DNA from: Streptomonospora salina
GTDB lineage: Bacteria; Actinomycetota; Actinomycetes; Streptosporangiales; Streptosporangiaceae
Assembly: GCF_014204715.1 (NCBI RefSeq)
Contig: NZ_JACHLY010000001.1
Span: 3,990,501 to 4,054,500 of the forward strand
Length of the DNA: 64,000 nt
Direction of reading: 5' to 3'
Shown: piece after piece, positions 46,369-54,183 of the stretch
Numbering within the stretch: position 1 is the stretch's first letter
Layout: every line of letters begins with the position of its first letter
Program-made: the position numbers and the translations under genes
The notes under the pieces: model-generated
Seen by the model: the letters and a program-made list of their open reading frames with translations, nothing else
What the model was told of the DNA's origin: nothing
Database searches by the model: none

Positions 46369-46983
46369 TCATTCTGCACTCGTCGAGTTCTGGAGAACGG
46401 CGGAGACCGCGGTAGCAAGCGTCTCCTCTTCGGCCTGCGAGAGTGCATCAATCGCGGGAAGCGCTCTTTGTAGTGCGAGGCCTTTGAGAACGGTTCCGAG
46501 GAAGCGCGCATGCCGAGGCACTTCGGACCGCGAAAGGAATCCCTCGTCCGCCAGTGTGTTCAGCCATCCCTCGATGCGCCGCTGGCCATCGCTTTCGATT
46601 GAGAGGTAGGACTCACGTACCGCTGGTGTCTGTTCGACGGCGACGAACGTGCTGATGGTCGTGAGCATGGCGTCACGTGCCTGCTGGCCTGCGCCGGCCT
46701 GGGCCAGTACCTGGCGGAGGCTTCGGAGGAGGCGCTGGTGTGCGGGCAGCGATGCGTCGAGCATCCATTCCGCGGGGGCCAGCCAGTCGCCGATGCGCTC
46801 CATGACCCGGTCTCTGAGTTGCTGTTGCGTGGGGAAGTGGTGGCGCATCGATCCGATGCTGACCCCGGCACGGGCAGAGACGGCCCGCACGCTCAGGCGT
46901 GCGGTGACGCCGTCCTCGGCGATGATCATCGCAGCTGCGGCGAGGATCCGCTCTCGGGTATCGAGCGGTGACCGTTCAGTCAT
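46369..46983 (-). CDS. TetR-family transcriptional regulator
   Basis: The protein has 204 residues. The N-terminal helix-turn-helix (about 8-55) has RERILAAAAMIIAEDG, LSVRAVSARAGVSIGSMRHHFP; an all-helical ligand domain follows. An ideal AGGAGG precedes ATG 46983. It is divergent from a membrane protein/CPBP operon, with a 30-bp palindrome between them, and so is the likely repressor of that operon and of itself. Confidence 0.93.
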   Translation of the reverse strand: MTERSPLDTRERILAAAAMIIAEDGVTARLSVRAVSARAGVSIGSMRHHFPTQQQLRDRVMERIGDWLAPAEWMLDASLPAHQRLLRSLRQVLAQAGAGQQARDAMLTTISTFVAVEQTPAVRESYLSIESDGQRRIEGWLNTLADEGFLSRSEVPRHARFLGTVLKGLALQRALPAIDALSQAEEETLATAVSAVLQNSTSAE

Positions 46984-47002
46984 ATCGACCTCCTGTTGCC
47001 CA

Positions 47003-47032
47003 CTAGTATACCGTACTAGTACGGTGTACTAG
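47003..47032. promoter_or_regulatory. 30-bp palindromic TetR operator
   Basis: The stretch reads CTAGTATACCGTA-CTAG-TACGGTGTACTAG. The inner 16 bp, ACCGTACTAGTACGGT, are a perfect palindrome and the whole is near perfect. It is directly upstream of both divergent genes, so a bound TetR would block both promoters. Confidence 0.88.
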
Positions 47033-47075
47033 CTGGTGGCGAGTCCCCAGCGCACGCTTGAAGCCAGGGGGAGCA

Positions 47076-47726
47076 ATGATCGATCGCCTGCAGAAGCGCC
47101 TTGCCCTTGCGCGTGCCGAACCAGGGGACGGCCGCGATCTTGCGCGGTACCGGTGGTGGCAGGTCCCCGGTCGCGCGCTGTTCCACCTGGATCCGGGCGG
47201 CTCGGGCCCACCGGTTCATTACACGGTGGACGTGAGGCATTGGGGGAACCAGGCCGCCGGAACCGTGCGGGCGCAACTCTTCCGCGACGGGCGGCAACAG
47301 GCCGTCAGCAAACTGCCCGCAGCCTTCGCCGTCGAGGGCGGGGTGATTGAGGTTGCGATGAGCGCTGTGGGGATGAAGCGCTGCCACTACGTGACCCACC
47401 ACGGTGCCGCACGACAGCTACGCCCCGATCCTCGATCTGCCGAGGGCCTGCGAGCGCGCTTCGAAGACCGCCACCCCGCGGCCAGCCGATGGGTCGGTGT
47501 CGCCTCCGTCCTGGCCCTGACGGTCGGTATCGGGCTTTTGGCGTTACAGGTTATCGACCCGCTATCGAATGTGCCGCCGGTCGAGGAGTATTTCGGTCAT
47601 ATCGAGGTGCCGTTCACGCCTCCGCTCTGGTTCACCACCACTTCGGCGGTACTGGCGGCGACAGCAAGCACGGAGCGGGCGTTGAGACTGCGCTACCGCT
47701 CGTGGATCGACGCGATTGGGAACTGA
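47076..47726 (+). CDS. Membrane protein of unknown function
   Basis: The protein has 216 residues. Residues 15-115 form a soluble beta-rich domain (YTVDVRHWGNQAAGTVRAQLFRDG). Two hydrophobic helices follow at about 138-157 and 182-197. No family was recognised. AGGGGGAG precedes the ATG. The gene is two bases ahead of a CPBP-protease gene and is under the same TetR palindrome, so the two proteins probably act together in the membrane. Confidence 0.75.
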   Translation: MIDRLQKRLALARAEPGDGRDLARYRWWQVPGRALFHLDPGGSGPPVHYTVDVRHWGNQAAGTVRAQLFRDGRQQAVSKLPAAFAVEGGVIEVAMSAVGMKRCHYVTHHGAARQLRPDPRSAEGLRARFEDRHPAASRWVGVASVLALTVGIGLLALQVIDPLSNVPPVEEYFGHIEVPFTPPLWFTTTSAVLAATASTERALRLRYRSWIDAIGN

Positions 47727-47728
47727 TC

Positions 47729-48613
47729 ATGCCTTCCAATGACAATGGAACTAACACGCGGCGATTCGGGGCGCACCTCTCCCTGAGCCGGTGGAAGCCG
47801 ATTATCGTGATCGCCATCCCCCCGATCGCGATGATCGCATTGCAGATCGCCTTGTTCCAGGTGGCCGGACTGATTGACGGAAGCGGCGGTCAGTCCGGGA
47901 AAGTTACTCCACTGCAACTGCTTGCAGTGAATCTCAGCATGAGCCTCACCGGTTTGCTCACCGTGCCGCTCATTGCGCGGTTGGCGAACGTTCCCTGGCG
48001 TGCGGTGCTGAGCTATCCGCGGAAATTCGACCGCCGTCGCCTCACTGTGTACTTGCTCTGGGCGCTTTTGTTCACCGTTCTCGGAAACGCGGGATTGGCG
48101 ACCTTTGCTCTCGATCACACCCCTTGGGTGGGATTCGGTGTAACCGGAACCACGATAGCTCTGCTCGTGGTCATTTTGTTGACCACTCCGTTCACGGCGG
48201 CAGCAGAGGAGCTCATGTTCCGGGGGGCGATGATGCCGGCCGTGGCCTCGTGGGTGAGACCCGAGCGACTTGCGCTGGGGGCGGGCGCTGTGGTTTCCAG
48301 CTTCGTGTTCGCTGCTTCCCATTTCGCATCGGATCCGTGGCTGTTCGGCTACCACGTCTTCTTGGGGTTGGCCACGGCTGTGATGGCCATCCGCAGCCAA
48401 GGGCTGGAGGCGCCGATCGCGTTCCACGTGGCCAACAACGCCTTCACCGCGGTCCTGAACGTCTTCCTCGCAGACGGGGGCGCCTTCTCCGTTGAACGCG
48501 GCTCCGGATCCGGTGGGCCGCATCTGTTCATCCCCGTCGTCTTCGTGCTGGCGACGCTGGTTGTCGTCTGGGTGCGCGAGGGGCGGGCGAGGACGGCGAG
48601 CGTGAACGGATGA
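47729..48613 (+). CDS. CPBP-family intramembrane metalloprotease
   Basis: The protein has 294 residues and about eight helices. The motifs are AAEELMFRGAM (EExxxR), FVFAASHFASDPW and IAFHVANNAF. The start follows the preceding gene's stop by two bases, so translation is coupled. Control by the TetR palindrome at 47003 is likely. A decayed relative is at 49080-49190. Confidence 0.92.
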   Translation: MPSNDNGTNTRRFGAHLSLSRWKPIIVIAIPPIAMIALQIALFQVAGLIDGSGGQSGKVTPLQLLAVNLSMSLTGLLTVPLIARLANVPWRAVLSYPRKFDRRRLTVYLLWALLFTVLGNAGLATFALDHTPWVGFGVTGTTIALLVVILLTTPFTAAAEELMFRGAMMPAVASWVRPERLALGAGAVVSSFVFAASHFASDPWLFGYHVFLGLATAVMAIRSQGLEAPIAFHVANNAFTAVLNVFLADGGAFSVERGSGSGGPHLFIPVVFVLATLVVVWVREGRARTASVNG

Positions 48614-49070
48614 GATCGATTCTCCTCGACCGTTCTGGAGCGCGAAGTGGCCGCCGTATCGGCGGTCGTCTCCGTCTGAGTACAGGTCGTCGCGAGCAGG
48701 ACGGAGACGGTGACGGGGACGCCGCGCCATGCCGCGCGGCGCCGGTGGCGGTCGGCCCGTTTCGTTGTGGACCAGCGCTGGTGCCGGAGAAGGAGCGGAG
48801 CCGACCAGGGCCGTCCGCGCGCTCGGCCTGCACACACGCGCAGCGTCAAGGTGATGAACCGGCGCGGCCTGCCGGATCGGTTCCTCGCCTGCGGCCGGCG
48901 GGACCCGCTCGGCGGAGGCTTCGCCGGTGCCAGAAAGCCGCCTCCGGAGCGGCTCGGCACCGCACATCCCTCCATGGTCGCGATCCCTCAGCCCACCACC
49001 GGCCGCCTGCTGATCAGAGCTGATTCAAAGTCGGTGATCGTCTTGGTTGTATGAGGGCTGGACGTTGCGC
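48614..49070. other. Gene-free stretch with an IS481-end remnant
   Basis: Most of the stretch has no recognisable gene. At 49020-49066, GATTCAAAGTCGGTGATCGTCT and then GTATGAGGGCTGGACG repeat sequence at the left end of the IS481 remnant (40607-40690), with ~35 bp missing between the two parts. It is probably a trace of an IS481-type element that cut the CPBP relic beside it. Confidence 0.5.
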
Positions 49071-49191
49071 GGAAGGTGCTCTCCTCGTCTGCGGCCTGGA
49101 GCGGTGTGGTCAGGAGCACCACCACCAGCAGTGCCGCTGTCGTCCCCGTGATCGCGAAGGCGGAGCGGTCAAGGGGGTGAGAGGAGGTCAT
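49071..49191 (-). pseudogene. CPBP-protease gene remnant
   Basis: The minus strand reads AFAITGTTAALLVVVLLTTPLQAADEESTFRA. It matches GFGVTGTTIALLVVILLTTPFTAAAEELMFRG of the intact CPBP protein at 47729, including the active-site region, with the EE altered to DEE. The rest is lost, apparently at the IS481-end sequence on its left. This is the third CPBP locus within 4 kb. Confidence 0.7.
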
Positions 49192-49238
49192 GTCGGTCCT
49201 TCCGGTCGGGGAGGCGGGGCGCGCAAAAGACATTCGGC

Positions 49239-51134
49239 TCAGGCCAGGTGCTGGGCGAGATGCGTGGCGATCGCGCGCTGCAGGCGGATCTCGTTCTCAG
49301 GGTTGCCGAAGCCGTGGCCCTCGTCCTGGACTAGCAGGTATTCGACAGGGACCCCCCGATCGCGCAGCGAGGTGACGATCCGGTCCGACTCCTCGCGCCG
49401 CACCCGGGCGTCGTTCGCGCCGTGGGCGATCAGCAGCGGAGTCGTGATCGCCTCGACCCTGCTCATCGGGGAGCGGGCGAGCATGTCCGCCTCCTGCGCG
49501 GGGTCGTCGGGGTCGCCGACGTAGGCGAGCCAGCCGCTCGCGATGTACGGACGGCTCACGGGCGGGAAGCTGCGCAGGAAGCTCGACAGGTCCGCGATGC
49601 CGACGAGATCCACGGCTGCGGCGAAGCGCTCCGGGGTGAAGGCCGCACCGACGAGAGCGGCGTACCCGCCGTAGGAGCCGCCGATGATCCCCACGCGGTC
49701 CGGGTCGGCGATGCCGCGGTCGACGGCCCAGTCGACCGCGTCCAGGAGGTCCGTGTGCATGGCGCCGGCGAACTCGCCCCGCGCTGCGAGGGTGTGGCGC
49801 CTGCCGTAGCCGGAGGATCCGCGGAAGTTCACCTGCAGCACGGCGTGGCCGCGGTCGGCCAGGAACTGGACCTGTGCGCTGAAGCCCCAACTGTCGTGCG
49901 CCCACGGTCCGCCGTGGACCACGAGCGCCAGCGGCAGCTTCCTGGCGGGAATGCCGACGGGAAGGGTGAGGTAGCCATGCAGCGGCAGCCCGTCCCGGGC
50001 GAGGAGCCGGATCGGCTCCATGGGCGCGAGATGTGCGGTGTCCAGGTGCTGGTAGGGCTGGAACAGGCGGCGGCTGCGGCCGGTGGCGTGGTTGTACAGC
50101 CAGGCCTCCGGTTCGCGGTCGTGGAGGAAGGTGGCGACCCAGCGCGTCCCGGAGGTGTCCGAGCTCAGGGAGTCGAGCACGCCGTCCGAGAGCGCGGCCA
50201 GCGCCGCGTGCACCTCGGCGAAGCGCGGGTCGACCACCTCGATGTGGGGACGGGGCCCCGTGAACCGGGCGGCGAGGATCTCCCCGGTCGCACGATCGGT
50301 GAACAGGGTGGGTGGCAGCACACCGGGGGCCAGCACGCTCATGATGTCCAGGCTCCGCCCCGGGACGGCGGCCAGCACGCTCACCTCCGCGGTCTCCCGG
50401 TCGATGCGCACCAGCTGTAGGTCATCGCCCTCGAGATAGAGGCTCAGGATGAGGCCCGTGCCATCGGGGGTGGAGCGCTGCACCTCGACCCCCACGGGCT
50501 GCTCGGCCCCGCCGGCGCGCAGCAGCAGGCGCTGCTGCCCGGAATCCGGGTCGATCGTGCAGAACTCGGTGCTCCCGTCTTCGGTGACCCGGGAGACGAA
50601 TGCCGGTTCGCCATCCCGGTCCAGCAGCAGGTCCACCCCGGCCTCGGTCTGCTCGTGCAGAAGAGTGATCTCGCCGGAGCCCACGTCGATCAGGAACATG
50701 TCCAGGCGCGCGGGCCGCTGGTTCATGGTGGCCAGCACTGTCCCGGGCCGAGAGGGCATCGGCTCCGCGGAGAACACCCGCGACCCCGGCTCCAGAGGGG
50801 TCAGGTCCTGCGGTGCGGCCTCGGGATGCTCGAGGTCCACCCGGAACAGGTGCCAATCCTCGTTCCCGTCGGTGTCCTGGAGGTAGAGCAGCCAGCGGGG
50901 ATCGTCGCACCAGAAGAAGGTGAGGATCCCTCGTCGGGAGTCGTGGGTGACGCAGCGGGCCTCCTCGTGCTCCTGATCGATCCCCCGCACCCAGACGTTC
51001 TTCCGCCCACCTGCCGGCGCCAAATATGCGAGCCAGGCTCCGTCGGGGGAGATCACGGGGTGGGAGAAGGCGGGGTCGCGGAACAGGTCCTCGGCCTCGA
51101 ATCGGCGGGGGACTGACGTGGCACGCACGGTCAT
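49239..51134 (-). CDS. S9-family prolyl oligopeptidase-like peptidase
   Basis: The protein has 631 residues. An N-terminal beta-propeller (about 1-370; ISPDGAWLAYLAP, WLLYLQDTDGNEDWHLFRVDL) is followed by an alpha/beta hydrolase peptidase domain with Ser487 (GGSYGGY), Asp575 (HGANDARV) and His607 (DEGHGF). The propeller limits access to short peptides or acyl-peptides. There is no signal peptide, so it is cytoplasmic. GAAGGAG precedes the ATG. A MerR gene is divergent from it. Confidence 0.95.
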   Translation of the reverse strand: MTVRATSVPRRFEAEDLFRDPAFSHPVISPDGAWLAYLAPAGGRKNVWVRGIDQEHEEARCVTHDSRRGILTFFWCDDPRWLLYLQDTDGNEDWHLFRVDLEHPEAAPQDLTPLEPGSRVFSAEPMPSRPGTVLATMNQRPARLDMFLIDVGSGEITLLHEQTEAGVDLLLDRDGEPAFVSRVTEDGSTEFCTIDPDSGQQRLLLRAGGAEQPVGVEVQRSTPDGTGLILSLYLEGDDLQLVRIDRETAEVSVLAAVPGRSLDIMSVLAPGVLPPTLFTDRATGEILAARFTGPRPHIEVVDPRFAEVHAALAALSDGVLDSLSSDTSGTRWVATFLHDREPEAWLYNHATGRSRRLFQPYQHLDTAHLAPMEPIRLLARDGLPLHGYLTLPVGIPARKLPLALVVHGGPWAHDSWGFSAQVQFLADRGHAVLQVNFRGSSGYGRRHTLAARGEFAGAMHTDLLDAVDWAVDRGIADPDRVGIIGGSYGGYAALVGAAFTPERFAAAVDLVGIADLSSFLRSFPPVSRPYIASGWLAYVGDPDDPAQEADMLARSPMSRVEAITTPLLIAHGANDARVRREESDRIVTSLRDRGVPVEYLLVQDEGHGFGNPENEIRLQRAIATHLAQHLA

Positions 51135-51177
51135 GGGGCTCCTTCGGCGAGGTGCGATCGGTGCCCTCAGCCAAAAC

Positions 51178-51199
51178 GATGCCCTGGGGGCAGAGTCAA
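51178..51199 (-). promoter_or_regulatory. MerR-type operator between peptidase and MerR genes
   Basis: On the minus strand TTGACT (51199-51194) is followed by TGCCCCCAGGGCA (51192-51180), a palindrome with TGCCC/GGGCA arms lying where the spacer of the peptidase promoter would be. This is the MerR-family arrangement; the divergent MerR gene is the natural candidate regulator. Confidence 0.55.
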
Positions 51200-51268
51200 A
51201 GACGGCCTTCCCTTCCCCGGTCCGAGCGGGGAGGATGGCCTCATGCCCGACCTGCTGAGCGACCGCTG

Positions 51269-52009
51269 ATGGCCTGGAGCACGCGCCGGCTCGCTGAGCT
51301 CGCGGGCACGACTGTGAAGACCGTCCGGCACTATCACGCGATCGGACTCCTCGAGGAGCCCGCCCGGGCCGGGAACGGCTACAAGCAGTACGGCACGTCC
51401 CATCTCGTGCGCCTGCTGCAGATCGCGCGCCTGCGGGAGCTGGGGATGCCGCTGTCGGGCGTCGCAGAGCTCGAGGAATCCGGTGAGGCCTTCACGCAGA
51501 CGCTCCGCACCCTCGATTCCCAGCTCTCCGCCTCCATCGCCCACCAGCAGGAGCTGCGCGCCGAGATCGCCGACCTCCTGCGCCATCGCCCCGATCCCGA
51601 CGTCCCCGCCGGGTTCGCCGACGTCGCGGACGATCTCACGCCTGCCGACCGCGCGATGGTCATGATCAGCGCCCGGGTCTACGACGAGCAGGGCCTGCAG
51701 GACATGCGGGCCATCGTCGCGCACCACCGGGAGGCCGACGATGCCTTTGACGAGCTGGCGTCGGACGCCACCGCCGACGAGATCCGGGCCGTCGCCGCGC
51801 GTCTGGCTCCCGCGCTCCGCACGATCCACGAGCAGTACCCGGGTATGCGGACCCCACCGCTGGGCGTCGGCAGTCGCACCTCGTTGCAGGACCTCGTCCA
51901 GGCGGTCACCGAGCTCTACAACCCCGCCCAGGTCGAGGTGCTGCGCCAGGCGTACCGGCTCGCGCTCGACGACCCCACGGACTCCGCCCGGGACGCCGAA
52001 GGACAGTAG
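51269..52009 (+). CDS. MerR-family transcriptional regulator with long effector domain
   Basis: The protein has 246 residues. The MerR winged helix (about 4-70) has STRRLAELAGTTVKTVRHYHAIGLL and wing GNGYKQYG. A coiled coil (about 78-110) follows and then a ~130-residue helical domain of the kind that binds organic ligands. It is divergent from the S9 peptidase and probably controls it in response to a peptide or drug-like ligand (inference). Confidence 0.9.
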   Translation: MAWSTRRLAELAGTTVKTVRHYHAIGLLEEPARAGNGYKQYGTSHLVRLLQIARLRELGMPLSGVAELEESGEAFTQTLRTLDSQLSASIAHQQELRAEIADLLRHRPDPDVPAGFADVADDLTPADRAMVMISARVYDEQGLQDMRAIVAHHREADDAFDELASDATADEIRAVAARLAPALRTIHEQYPGMRTPPLGVGSRTSLQDLVQAVTELYNPAQVEVLRQAYRLALDDPTDSARDAEGQ

Positions 52010-53176
52010 ATGTCCAGCACCGTCTGGCGAGCATCCACGAGACGGATCGCGCCGACATCACCGTGACCGGACACGACGAGAGCCGTGCAGGATCGCAAGG
52101 GTCTCCATATCGGAAGGACAGTCTCATGCCTCGTGGCCCGAAGAAGGGCTGGTGGCAGACGTTGTCTCCGGACGTTCCGGATCGTGTGGGCAGCTCGGAT
52201 CCCTCGTTGCTCGACATGAGGGGAGGGCACCGAGCGAGAGTCCGAGGAAGCCGTCCGCACGGCGGGCGCGACGAGCAGCTTCCCCGTACCGGATCGGCAG
52301 AGCCAGCGACCACCTCGCAGATGGCTGTCGGGTGCCGAACGCGGCGGAGATCCGCTTTAACGTGTAGCGGCCTCGTGTCGGTGTGAGGTCTCAGGACGTC
52401 CTTTGCCGTTCGTATTCAGGACACGGTTGACCACCATGCGGCATGACCGCCGGTGAATCCAGGACCGGCGTCGTGGGACGAGTGTGGATCAGCCGACACT
52501 GGCGGAACTACCGCTACAGGGCGGTATGCGAGGTTCCGGGCGGATCACCGATCGGTGAGGTCGCAGCGCGCTACGGGACGTCCGCCAGTCACGGCACACC
52601 TGGAAGAACCGGTTCCGACAGGACGGCATGGAAGGTCTCGCCGACCGTTCCAGGCGCCCCCGCACCAGCCCGAGCCGCGTCTCCGCCGGGGAGGACTCGC
52701 TAGTCCACCGCTCGGCCCTCGAGCACTATCTGACGACCTACGGCTCGCCCGAGCCGCCGCCGTCGTCGTGGCTCATGGTCGAAACACTGACCATCGGAAC
52801 GTTGGCCAACGCGTACTGCACCCTGAGCAGTCGGGCCGACCGGACCGCGGTCGCCAAGAGTATCGGGCTGACCGCCCCGGTGCTCGTGTCACTGCAGTCG
52901 GTTCTCGATTCTGTGTCTCCGCGCAGTGCCTGGGCGAGGCGACTACCACGACCTCCTCGCCAGCCGCCCGCCGATGAACCTCCGCGGCATGGGCGTCCCC
53001 GATGGCTGGGCGGACGACGGCTTCTGGAACAAGCACCTCGCCTGAGCCCCGCCCAGCGCTCGAGGAGCAGGACACGGTCGAGCAGGGATGCGCTCTCGTC
53101 CTCGCTGCCGGCGTCGCGGGTGTCGGTGCCGGCTACAACGACATCCCGCTGGCCAAGTCCCGGAACGTCGGGAGTC
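52010..53176. other. Debris region without an intact gene, 1167 bp
   Basis: Several broken pieces occur. GGAAGGA before ATG 52126 opens MPRGPKKGWWQTLSPDVPDRV, which soon loses protein character. An IS481-like N-terminus lies at 52490-52700. A minor frame at about 52930-53044 reads DYHDLLASRPPMNLRGMGVPDGW, then ADDGFWNKHLA and a stop; it looks like the end of a real protein that was not identified. Confidence 0.5.
52490..52700 (+). pseudogene. IS481/IS3-like transposase N-terminal remnant
   Basis: YRYRAVCEVPGGSPIGEVAARYGTS is the first helix-turn-helix of IS481-type transposases. After a frame loss near 52600 the neighbouring frame continues with RQDGMEGLADRSRRPRTSPSRVS, the expected following sequence. 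The catalytic part is missing. Confidence 0.7.
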
Positions 53177-54004
53177 TCAGCAGCCGTGGAAGAGTTCGCT
53201 GTCGGCCCAACCTGTGTTCGCCCAGCTGTCGGGGTCCGCCGGGGCGAGGCCGTCGTAGCGGTCGGCGAGCTGTTCGAGGATCCAGCTGGTGAATCGGGCC
53301 GCCCCCTGAGGGCAGGTGTGGATCCCGTCGTCGCTGCGGTCGATCACGCCGTCGCGCTCCCTCGCGTACTCGTCGCCCCACACCTCGGAGGCATCGAGGT
53401 AGTCGACGTCGGCGAGGTCGTCTGCGACCTGTCGAGCGGCATCGTCGGCGGTGGCGAGCTCCTCCATGTGAGGCTCGTAGAACTCGTCGGGCTCGATGGG
53501 AGGCATCGACACGAGGAGAAGGTCGGCGTCGAGATCTGCGGTGGTCTCGGCGAGGCGTTCGTAGGTGGCGCGCTGTTCGTCGGAGGTGCCCCAGTCGTAG
53601 GTGGTGATCTGGTAGAGCACGACGCCGCCTGCGGCCTGTTCGAGTGCTTCGGGGATAGCCTTCCATTGTTCTTCGGCGTTCGGTCCGACGAGGTTTCCGC
53701 CTCCAGTGGAGGTGGCGTCGATGAATTTCGCGCCGCTTTCTTCCAGCCCTTGCCGGAGGGCGACTGCTTGGCCGGCGGCGACGGAGTCACCGAGGAAGAG
53801 TACAGGCGACAGGTTGGCATCGGCGCCCTGCGTAGATTGCGTCGATCCCTCGCTAGCGGCGTCGTCGGTTTGACCGGTTCCGCAGGCGGCCAGTGGCAGG
53901 GCTGCAATAGCGACCGAGGCGATTCCTGTCGCGCGGCGGACCCGACCGCGGAGTCTCTGGAGAACGGTGGCCGGTGTGGCGGTATTCGTCGTGTCTGTTC
54001 GCAT
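53177..54004 (-). CDS. SGNH/GDSL-hydrolase lipoprotein
   Basis: The protein has 275 residues. The lipobox is PLAAC with Cys41. The mature protein has the block I motif LFLGDSVAAG (Ser74), Gly/Asn-like residues in the GGGNLVG region and the block V pair Asp226/His229 (SDDGIHTCPQG). SGNH proteins next to OafA-type acyltransferases often transfer or remove acetyl groups on surface glycans, which fits this locus. A direct-repeat RR box lies 43-64 bp before its start. Confidence 0.9.
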   Translation of the reverse strand: MRTDTTNTATPATVLQRLRGRVRRATGIASVAIAALPLAACGTGQTDDAASEGSTQSTQGADANLSPVLFLGDSVAAGQAVALRQGLEESGAKFIDATSTGGGNLVGPNAEEQWKAIPEALEQAAGGVVLYQITTYDWGTSDEQRATYERLAETTADLDADLLLVSMPPIEPDEFYEPHMEELATADDAARQVADDLADVDYLDASEVWGDEYARERDGVIDRSDDGIHTCPQGAARFTSWILEQLADRYDGLAPADPDSWANTGWADSELFHGC

Positions 54005-54046
54005 GGTGCGACTCTTACAACCTGCTGTCGCGACCGTTGTGGAGGC

Positions 54047-54068
54047 GTGTCGCGGTTGTGTCGCAGAA
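54047..54068. promoter_or_regulatory. OmpR-type direct-repeat box, locus B
   Basis: GTGTCGCGGTT and GTGTCGCAGAA repeat with an 11-bp period. It differs by one base from the box at 28056-28077 before the intact regulator. Here it lies upstream of the SGNH gene (leftwards) and of the response-regulator fragment (rightwards). Confidence 0.6.
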
Positions 54069-54183
54069 CCGGCTGACGCCGCTCGATTGCCACGGCAGGG
54101 GCAGAGGTGTCTTCTAGCATCGGCGGCGTGGCTACTGTTCTGCTGATCGAAGACGACGCGCTCGTCAGGCGGGGCCTGCAGCT

